Below the pieces are notes generated by a model. The model saw nothing but the letters and a program-made list of their open reading frames with translations, was not told where the DNA came from and made no database searches. Position numbers and translations under genes: made by a program. A stretch of 12,076 nt of DNA, taken from CAYLQD01 sp043819695 (GTDB lineage Bacteria; Planctomycetota; PUPC01). How positions within the stretch are numbered: the first letter of the stretch is position 1; each line of letters opens with the position of its first letter. The DNA is taken from NCBI GenBank assembly GCA_043819695.1, contig JBDREM010000086.1, forward strand, positions 1 to 12,076, read 5' to 3'. Positions 6,833-12,076 of the stretch are shown here, in pieces.

Positions 6833-8104
6833 ATGAGGATCCTGCTGGTCGGCTCGGGCGGCCGCGAGCACGCGCTCGCCTGGAAGATCTCGCAGTCGCC
6901 GCTCTGCGACAAGCTCTACTGTGCGCCCGGCAACGCCGGTATCGCCAAGCACGCGGAGCTCGTGGACATCGCCGGGGACGGGGTACCGGTGCTGCTGAAA
7001 TTCGCGAGGCGCGAAGAGATCGACCTCGTCGTCGTCGGCCCGGAAGCGCCGCTCGTCGCGGGGCTCGTCGACGCGTGCGCCTACGCCGGCATCAAGGCAT
7101 TCGGCCCGAGCCGCGCGGCCGCGCAGCTCGAAGGCAGCAAGGCGTTCGCGAAGGAAATCCTCCATCGCCACGCGATCCCGACCGGCGGCTACGAGGCATT
7201 CGACTACGCCGAGGCGGCGAAGGATTACATCTCCGGCCTCAAGCCGCCGATCGTCGTCAAGGCCGACGGGCTAGCCGCCGGCAAGGGCGTCATCATCTGC
7301 GAGTCGCGCGAAGAGGCCAACGAGTCGGTCGACGCGATGCTCATCGGGGGCCGGTTCGGCAAGTCCGGAAGCACCGTCGTCATCGAGGAGTTCCTCGAGG
7401 GCGAGGAGGCGTCGATCCTCGCATTCACCGACGGCAAGACGATCGCGACCATGCCCACTTCGCAGGACCACAAGCGAGCGCTCGACAACGACCGGGGCCC
7501 GAACACCGGCGGCATGGGCGCCTACTCGCCCGCGCCCGTCGTCACCGGGCCGGTCTACGACAAGATCGAGCGCGACATCCTCATCCAGACCGTCCACGCG
7601 ATGAACGTCGAGGAGAAGCCTTATCGCGGCGTGCTCTACGCCGGCCTGATGATCGACGACGCCGACCCGAAGGTGCTCGAATTCAACGTCCGCTTCGGTG
7701 ACCCCGAGGCGCAGCCCATCCTCATGCGGCTCAAGTCCGACATCGTCCCCATCATCCTCGCCACCATCGACGGCACGCTCGACCAGGTCGAGATCGAGTG
7801 GGACGAGCGGCCGGCGGTCTGCGTCGTCATGGCCTCCGGCGGCTATCCGGGCAGCTACAAGAAGGGCCTCCCGATCACGGGCATCAAGGAAGCGGAGGCG
7901 CCCGGCGGCGTCAAGGTCTTCCACGCCGGCACGGCGCGGCGCGACGGCACGCTCGTCACAAACGGCGGCCGCGTGCTCGGCGTCACCGCCGTCGCCGACG
8001 AACTGACCGGCGCCATCGACCTCGCATACGAGGCCGTGAGCCGGATTTCGTTCAAGGGCGCCCACTACCGCAAGGACATCGCCGCGAAGGCGCTCCGGCG
8101 GTGA
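6833..8104 (+). CDS. purD: Phosphoribosylamine-glycine ligase
   Basis: PurD joins 5-phosphoribosylamine and glycine with ATP to give glycinamide ribonucleotide, the second step of purine synthesis. The 423-residue protein is full length for the family. It starts with VGSGGREHAL (6-15), then GPEAPLV (69-75), the ATP-grasp segment VKADGLAAGKGV (142-153), SQDHKRALD with GPNTGGMGAYSP (210-233), and LEFNVRFGDPEAQ (282-294), which supplies the metal-binding acidic and asparagine residues. The C-terminal domain has FHAGT (363-367). The ATG at 6833 is preceded by AAGGAG with a 6-nt spacer, an ideal site. No other purine gene is in the window. It seems to be a single transcription unit after the repeat spacer. 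Confidence 0.97.
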   Translation: MRILLVGSGGREHALAWKISQSPLCDKLYCAPGNAGIAKHAELVDIAGDGVPVLLKFARREEIDLVVVGPEAPLVAGLVDACAYAGIKAFGPSRAAAQLEGSKAFAKEILHRHAIPTGGYEAFDYAEAAKDYISGLKPPIVVKADGLAAGKGVIICESREEANESVDAMLIGGRFGKSGSTVVIEEFLEGEEASILAFTDGKTIATMPTSQDHKRALDNDRGPNTGGMGAYSPAPVVTGPVYDKIERDILIQTVHAMNVEEKPYRGVLYAGLMIDDADPKVLEFNVRFGDPEAQPILMRLKSDIVPIILATIDGTLDQVEIEWDERPAVCVVMASGGYPGSYKKGLPITGIKEAEAPGGVKVFHAGTARRDGTLVTNGGRVLGVTAVADELTGAIDLAYEAVSRISFKGAHYRKDIAAKALRR

Positions 8105-8266
8105 GGGCACGGGCCACGCCTCTTCGACGAGCTGTTGTGTCTGACCGACAGCGGCATGGATTCGAAGCAGTGCATCACAAGGCCCGGGCAAGCCGTCGAG
8201 ATGATCGCCCCACATCTCGCCGAACTGGCCCGCAAACATCTGCCCGCCGACAATGTTTCGTCTTGA
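8105..8266 (+). pseudogene. 53-codon coding-like remnant after purD
   Basis: In the same frame as purD, immediately after its TGA, 53 sense codons run to a TGA at 8264. They include RLFDELLCLTDSG, then QAVEMIAPHLAELARKHLP, which looks like ordinary protein with a C-terminal helix. Most third codon positions are G or C, as in the neighbouring genes. There is no start with a ribosome binding site; the only in-frame ATG is at 8156, without one. I do not recognise the family. It may be the end of a gene whose beginning was lost, or chance. The stop codon lies inside the -35 box of the next promoter. Confidence 0.3.
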
Positions 8267-8291
8267 CTTGCCGCCAAGCCGAGTCTATAAC
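8263..8291 (+). promoter_or_regulatory. Strong sigma70-like promoter of the deacetylase-aminotransferase pair
   Basis: TTGACT (8263-8268) and TATAAC (8286-8291), each five of six to consensus, are separated by 17 bp. Transcription should start near 8298, about 12 nt before the AAGGAGGG ribosome binding site at 8310-8317. Confidence 0.75.
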
Positions 8292-8323
8292 TTGTCGGCC
8301 AATGACGCGAAGGAGGGATCGCT

Positions 8324-9070
8324 GTGCCCAGCCAATCATTCCAGTGGCCGGAAGGCGCGCGTGGCGCGCTCAGCCTGACCTTTGACGACGCCCGGCGGAC
8401 ACAGATCGACACCGGCATCCCCATCCTCGACGCCCACGACCTCAAGGCGACCTTCTACGTGTCGCCGGACGCCGTCGGGCAGCGCCTCGACGGCTGGAAG
8501 GCGGCGGCGGCGAACGGGCACGAGATCGGCAACCACTCGCTCAGCCATCCGTGCAGCATCAATTTTCACTTCGACGACGACAACGCGCTGGAGGACTACT
8601 CCCTCGAACGGATGGAAAGAGAACTGCTCGGCGCAAGCGACGAGATCGAGCGGCTACTCGGCGTGCGGCCGGCCACGTTCGCATATCCGTGCGGCCAGAC
8701 GTTCATCGGGCGCGGCACGGGGTGCCGGAGCTACGTCCCGCTCGTCGCGAAGCACTTCATCGCGGGGCGCAGCGCGTTCGATGAGACACCCAACGACCCG
8801 ATGGCGGCCGACCTGGCGCAACTGGCCGGAATCGAGGCCGACCGTGCCGGCATTGAAAAACTCGCCGCGCTGGTCGACCGGGCGCTCGACCAGGGAAGCT
8901 GGCTCGTTCTGTTCGCGCACAACGTGGGCACGGAAGGTCATCAGGCTCTCGGGGCGAAGACCCTCGAGGCGCTCTGCCGCCACGTGAGGGGCAGCGCGGT
9001 GTGGATGGACACCGTCGCCAACATCGCGGCGTACGTACACGAAGCAAGAGACAAGGCGGCCGACAAGTAG
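8324..9070 (+). CDS. Polysaccharide deacetylase (NodB-like), cytosolic
   Basis: A 248-residue carbohydrate esterase 4-type protein. It has the catalytic TFDD motif (19-22), the metal histidines in GHEIGNHSLSHP (His71 and His75), the FAYPCG motif (119-124) and a late LVLFAHNV segment with His199. Such enzymes remove N-acetyl (or similar acyl) groups from sugars using a divalent metal. There is no signal peptide or membrane anchor, so it probably acts inside the cell on a small sugar or precursor rather than on peptidoglycan. The start is GTG at 8324, 6 nt after AAGGAGGG, and a strong promoter lies just upstream. The DegT-type aminotransferase follows after 12 nt, so the two are co-transcribed. 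Substrate unknown. Confidence 0.88.
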   Translation: MPSQSFQWPEGARGALSLTFDDARRTQIDTGIPILDAHDLKATFYVSPDAVGQRLDGWKAAAANGHEIGNHSLSHPCSINFHFDDDNALEDYSLERMERELLGASDEIERLLGVRPATFAYPCGQTFIGRGTGCRSYVPLVAKHFIAGRSAFDETPNDPMAADLAQLAGIEADRAGIEKLAALVDRALDQGSWLVLFAHNVGTEGHQALGAKTLEALCRHVRGSAVWMDTVANIAAYVHEARDKAADK

Positions 9071-9082
9071 GAGGACAGCACG

Positions 9083-10306
9083 ATGGCGAATCTGGCGGTC
9101 AACGGCGGCACCCCGGCGCTTCCGGACGGACTGAAGAGCTCACCGTGGCCGGTGTTTGACGACGCCGAGCGGGGGGCGCTGCTCGGCGTGCTCGAGAGCG
9201 GCAAGTGGTGCAGCATGTCGGACGGCAAGGTCGCCGAGTTTCAAAAGGCCTTCGCCGATTACGTCGGCACGAAACACGCGGCCGCCGTTCCCACGGGCAC
9301 GGCCGCGCTCGAGCTGGCCTTCCGGGCGGTCGGCATCGAGCCCGGCGACGAGGTCATCGTCCCCGCAGTGACGTTCGTCGCGTCCGCGTCCGCCGTCGTG
9401 CTCGCCAACGGCGTGTCGGTGTTCGTCGACGTCGATCCCGAGACGTACCAGATTTCGCCCGACGCCGTCGAGGCGGCCATCACGGACCGGACAAGGGCCA
9501 TCGAGCCCGTCCACTACGGCGGCTACCCGGCCGACATGGACCGAATCACCGAGATCGCCCGGAAGCATGGCCTGTTCGTGATCGAAGATTGCGCCGAGGC
9601 ACACGGCTCCGAATGGCGCGGCAAACGAGTCGGCTCGCTCGGCGACATCGGCTGCTTCAGCTTCCAGATGGGCAAGCCCCTGACCTGCGGCGAAGGCGGC
9701 GCGATCACGTACAGCAACGATGAGCTGGCAACGAGCTGCTACTCCTACGCGCAGCTGGGCCGGAAGCCCGGCGGCGAGCAATACAAACATTACGTCCCCG
9801 CCGGCAATTACCGCATGTCCCAGTTCCTCGGGGCGCTGCTGCTGGCCCAGCTCGCCCGCCTCGAGGAGCAGACCGAGATCAGGCACGAGAACGGCGAGTA
9901 CCTCGCAGCAGAGCTTGAGAAGCTCGAGGGCATATCGGCCCTGAAGCGGGATCCGCGCGTCACGAAGCGGGGCTATTACTTCTACTTCATGAGGTACGAC
10001 TCGTCGCGGTGGAATGACGTCCATCGCAACAGGTTCATGGAAGCCCTGAAAGCGGAAGGCGTGCCCTGCGGCACCGCGCACAACGGTCCCGTGTACCAGA
10101 ACCCCGCGTTCCGGCAGATCAAGCGGAGCCTGCTGCACGGAAGCGACATGGACTACTCCAAGGTCCACTGCCCCGAGGCCGAGCGGATCTATGCGTCGGA
10201 AGTCGTCGCGATGGGGAAAGACTTCCTGTTGGCGCGGGAGAACGTCGGCAGGATCGTGGCCGCGATCTCCAAGCTGCGCGACAACATCGACGAGCTGTCG
10301 AAGTAG
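9083..10306 (+). CDS. DegT/DnrJ/EryC1/StrS-family PLP aminotransferase
   Basis: A 407-residue sugar or cyclitol aminotransferase of the DegT/StrS family. The N-terminus (LAVNGGTPALP) is typical of the StrS/scyllo-inosose-aminotransferase-like subgroup. The cofactor-binding aspartate is in VIEDCAEAHG (166-175, Asp169), and the likely PLP lysine is Lys198 in FQMGKPLTCGEGG. GNYRMSQFLGAL (241-252) is the usual dimer and substrate loop. These enzymes transfer an amino group, often from glutamate or glutamine, to a keto sugar. AGGAGG overlaps the deacetylase stop and sits 8 nt before the ATG. Together with the deacetylase this suggests amino-sugar or aminocyclitol metabolism, but no nucleotidyltransferase or dehydratase is nearby to name the product. 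Confidence 0.9.
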   Translation: MANLAVNGGTPALPDGLKSSPWPVFDDAERGALLGVLESGKWCSMSDGKVAEFQKAFADYVGTKHAAAVPTGTAALELAFRAVGIEPGDEVIVPAVTFVASASAVVLANGVSVFVDVDPETYQISPDAVEAAITDRTRAIEPVHYGGYPADMDRITEIARKHGLFVIEDCAEAHGSEWRGKRVGSLGDIGCFSFQMGKPLTCGEGGAITYSNDELATSCYSYAQLGRKPGGEQYKHYVPAGNYRMSQFLGALLLAQLARLEEQTEIRHENGEYLAAELEKLEGISALKRDPRVTKRGYYFYFMRYDSSRWNDVHRNRFMEALKAEGVPCGTAHNGPVYQNPAFRQIKRSLLHGSDMDYSKVHCPEAERIYASEVVAMGKDFLLARENVGRIVAAISKLRDNIDELSK

Positions 10307-10323
10307 GGACGAGCCGCCGTAAC

Positions 10324-10443
10324 CGTTCCAATGTCCGTGCGGTCCCGATCTGCGTAGTGCGCTGTTTCTGTAGCCGCCCGTATTGAGGGCGGCCCGGCCG
10401 AGGTCGGTGCCCTCGGCTACAGCAACACACGGACGTTGGAACG
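10324..10443. repeat. Nested palindromic element with cloverleaf-like core
   Basis: Outer arms at 10324-10339 and 10428-10443 are inverted repeats matching at 15 of 16 positions (CGTTCCAAYGTCCGTG). Inside, CTGTAG (10368-10373) pairs with CTACAG (10417-10422) and encloses two further stems: CCGCCC (10374-10379) with GGGCGG (10387-10392), and CCGAGG (10398-10403) with CCTCGG (10411-10416). This gives a three-way junction. It fills most of the spacer between the aminotransferase and smpB. It may be a terminator, a mobile palindromic element or a structured RNA end; no T-tract follows. Confidence 0.7.
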
Positions 10444-10462
10444 ATCACAGCCGCCTCCTGCA

Positions 10463-10491
10463 TTGACTCCGCGCTCCGTGCGTGACAGAAT
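10463..10491 (+). promoter_or_regulatory. Sigma70-like promoter of smpB
   Basis: TTGACT (10463-10468) and CAGAAT (10486-10491) are separated by 17 bp. The predicted start near 10498 lies just before AAAGGAG (10503-10509), giving a leader of about 20 nt to the TTG at 10518. Confidence 0.6.
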
Positions 10492-10517
10492 ACGCCGTCT
10501 CGAAAGGAGCAGCGTCC

Positions 10518-11006
10518 TTGGCGAAGAAGGGGAAAGGCGGCGGCGAATCCGACGGCACGAAGCTGATCGCCCGCAACAAGAAGGCGCGGCATCAGTACCT
10601 GATCCTCGAGACGTTCGAGGCGGGCATCGCGCTCCAGGGCACCGAGGTCAAGTCGCTCCGCGACGGCAAGTGCAGCCTCGCCGAGAGCTACGCCCGCATC
10701 GTCGGCGGCGAACTGACCCTCGTCGGCGCCCACATCGACGTCTACAAGGCGGCGAGCTACACGAACCACGAGCCGACCCGCTCGCGCAAGCTGCTGATGC
10801 ACAAGCGGGAGATCCGGAAGATCGAGGGCAAGCTGGCCGAGAAGGGCCTGACGATGGTGCCGCTGTCCATGTACTTCAAGCGCGGGCTCGCGAAGGTCGA
10901 GCTCGCGCTCGTGCGGGGGAAGAAGCTCTACGACAAGCGTGAATCGCTCAAGAAGCGCGACGCCGACCGCGCGATGCGGCGCGCGATGTCGGCCCGCAAC
11001 CGGTGA
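10518..11006 (+). CDS. smpB: SsrA-binding protein SmpB
   Basis: SmpB binds tmRNA and brings it to stalled ribosomes for trans-translation. The 162-residue protein shows NKKARHQYLILETFEAGI (20-37), LQGTEVKSLRDG (39-50), HEPTRSRKLLMHKREI (84-99) and the basic tail KKLYDKRESLKKRDADRAM (135-153) that enters the mRNA channel. The start is TTG at 10518, 8 nt after AAAGGAG. An in-frame GTG at 10482 would add 12 residues but lies inside the predicted promoter, upstream of the transcription start, and has no ribosome binding site. The ssrA gene is not in the window. The downstream gene converges on it with a 31-bp gap; I see no clear terminator there. Confidence 0.96.
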   Translation: MAKKGKGGGESDGTKLIARNKKARHQYLILETFEAGIALQGTEVKSLRDGKCSLAESYARIVGGELTLVGAHIDVYKAASYTNHEPTRSRKLLMHKREIRKIEGKLAEKGLTMVPLSMYFKRGLAKVELALVRGKKLYDKRESLKKRDADRAMRRAMSARNR

Positions 11007-11037
11007 GATGAACGCTCCGCCTTGCGCCGCAGGCCGG

Positions 11038-11967
11038 TCAGGTCGTTCCGTTCACCTGGTTGACGACCGTCACGCCGAGTTCCTTGAGACGGGCGACCCA
11101 TCCGGCGACGGCGGCACCGTCGGGCGTTGTCGATCGCGCGCGGCGGGCGGCGTCGAACCCCATCCGCTCGACCTTGCTCTCGCCGAGCGGGTTGTACGGC
11201 ATCAGCTCGATTCCGTCGAGGTTCGGCAGCTCGCGGGCAAGGGCCGCGATCCCCTCGAAATGCTCGTCACGGTCATTCGTCCCGGAGATGATGGGGCAGC
11301 GCAGCACGATGACGGCCCCGCTGTCGTGCAGCCTGCGCAGGTTCTCGATGATGAGCTTGTTCGAGACGCCGGTGAATTCGCGGTGCAGTTCGTCGTTCGT
11401 TTCCTTGTAGTCGTAGAGGAACAGGTCGACCGCCGGGCGGATGCGCTCGAGGCTGTCGTAGGGACAGAGCCCGCAGGTCTCGACGCAGCAGTGGAGGCCT
11501 TCGTCCTTTGCGGCCTTCAGAATCGCTTCGGCGAACTCGATCTGCATTGTCGGCTCGCCGCCGGACAGCGTCATGCCGCCGCCGGACGTTTCGTAGAACG
11601 GGCGGTCGCGGAGCACCTCATCGAGCGCCTCTCCGGCGGTGACCTCACGCCCGACGAGCTCGAGCGCGCCCGCGTAGCACTCCTTGGTGCACAGGCCGCA
11701 GTTCTCGCAGGCTTCGCGGTCGAGCACGTGGACGTCGCCGGCCATCTTGTGCGCCTTCTGCGGGCACACGCGGAAGCAGTAGCCGCAGCCGATGCACTTG
11801 GCCGGCAGGAAGGAGAGGACGGGTTCGGAACTGATGCTCTCGGGATTGTGGCACCAGATGCAGCGGAGCGGACAGCCCTTCATGAAGACCGTCGTCCGGA
11901 TGCCGGGGCCGTCGTGAATACTGAAACGCTGGATGTCAAAGATGTTGCCCGTCACGCTGCGCGTCAT
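11038..11967 (-). CDS. Glycyl radical enzyme activating enzyme (PflA-like radical SAM)
   Basis: A 309-residue radical SAM protein that uses S-adenosylmethionine to place a glycyl radical on a partner enzyme. FSIHDGPGIRTTVFMKGCP leads into the cluster motif C-x3-C-x2-C at Cys32, Cys36 and Cys39. A ferredoxin-like insert follows, with two further 4Fe-4S cysteine sets (58, 61, 64, 68 and 87, 90, 93, 97). SGGEP (135-139) binds SAM. The two-cluster insert separates it from the short pyruvate formate-lyase activase and fits activases of dehydratases, decarboxylases or uncharacterised glycyl radical enzymes. The start is the ATG at 11967, close to the conserved core; a TTG at 12015 would add 16 residues without family support. 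Neither has a strong ribosome site. The partner enzyme is not in the window; it could lie beyond the right edge, upstream on this strand. Confidence 0.93.
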   Translation of the reverse strand: MTRSVTGNIFDIQRFSIHDGPGIRTTVFMKGCPLRCIWCHNPESISSEPVLSFLPAKCIGCGYCFRVCPQKAHKMAGDVHVLDREACENCGLCTKECYAGALELVGREVTAGEALDEVLRDRPFYETSGGGMTLSGGEPTMQIEFAEAILKAAKDEGLHCCVETCGLCPYDSLERIRPAVDLFLYDYKETNDELHREFTGVSNKLIIENLRRLHDSGAVIVLRCPIISGTNDRDEHFEGIAALARELPNLDGIELMPYNPLGESKVERMGFDAARRARSTTPDGAAVAGWVARLKELGVTVVNQVNGTT

Positions 11968-12076
11968 GGTTGCCCGTCCGCAAAACGTTAACGCCGATCG
12001 GTGGCCTTGCCACAATGGTCACGGCCCTGCTGACACCCATAACATGCGTTCGTCTGCCGGGAATTGCAAGAGGGTA

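Noticed and set aside
7271..8239. A 322-codon minus-strand open frame antisense to purD
   Set aside because: Its composition (Asp, Val, Gly, His rich) is what the antisense of GC-rich coding DNA gives. purD explains the region fully.
8105..8266. UGA recoding or selenocysteine readthrough of purD
   Set aside because: PurD is already full length with a normal C-terminus, and I see no convincing structure just after the stop that would support recoding.
9140..10168. A 342-codon minus-strand open frame antisense to the aminotransferase
   Set aside because: No recognisable domain and no ribosome site; the plus-strand gene has all family motifs.
11007..11037. Bidirectional terminator between smpB and the radical SAM gene
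   Set aside because: Only a four-base stem (GCCT/AGGC) can be drawn and there is no T-tract on either strand.
10939..11991. A 350-codon plus-strand open frame opposite the radical SAM gene
   Set aside because: It overlaps the end of smpB, shows no motif, and lies antisense to a clear activase.

Overview
The window is GC-rich bacterial chromosomal DNA with mostly housekeeping and accessory metabolic genes. Tight gene spacing, Shine-Dalgarno sites and sigma70-like promoters indicate a bacterium. The permease type, the DegT and deacetylase genes, and the many small palindromic intergenic elements resemble what I associate with planctomycete or other PVC-group genomes, or an uncultivated candidate phylum. 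No rRNA or other marker allows a firm placement. A glycyl-radical-enzyme activase at the right end points to anaerobic or facultative metabolism. I see no tRNA, rRNA, CRISPR array, transposase or phage gene.

Layout. 1-236: a purine/pyrimidine inverted repeat and GC-rich hairpins. 237-722 (minus): a small two-TM protein with a HAMP domain and its own promoter. 723-1120: intergenic DNA with three related stem-loops and a promoter. 1121-1396: a small ORF resembling the last ~40 residues of Eco57I-type restriction-modification enzymes, running into short tandem repeats. 1430-6538: a compact same-strand block, bioD, a ~12-TM ABC-exporter-type permease, tldD and tldE. The last three genes abut or overlap and are probably translationally coupled. 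6539-6832: a repeat-rich spacer. 6833-8104: purD, followed by 53 in-frame sense codons that look like a gene remnant. 8324-10306: a promoter-led pair, a cytosolic NodB-type deacetylase and a DegT/StrS-type PLP aminotransferase. 10307-10517: a nested, cloverleaf-like palindrome and the smpB promoter. 10518-11006: smpB from a TTG start. 11038-11967 (minus): a radical-SAM glycyl radical enzyme activase, convergent with smpB.

How the genes work together. TldD and TldE form a metalloprotease pair that matures or degrades peptides. A membrane exporter-type permease directly upstream and coupled to them suggests a peptide-processing and transport unit, but no ATPase or precursor peptide is visible. 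The deacetylase and aminotransferase plausibly act on a sugar or cyclitol metabolite. PurD (purine synthesis), BioD (biotin) and SmpB (ribosome rescue) are ordinary core functions.

The most notable signals are the intergenic structures (four or five palindromic element types), four sigma70-like promoters with exactly 17-bp spacers, the restriction-enzyme tail with its own promoter and RBS, and the permease-tldDE coupling. I do not see a clear-cut new defence or mobile system.
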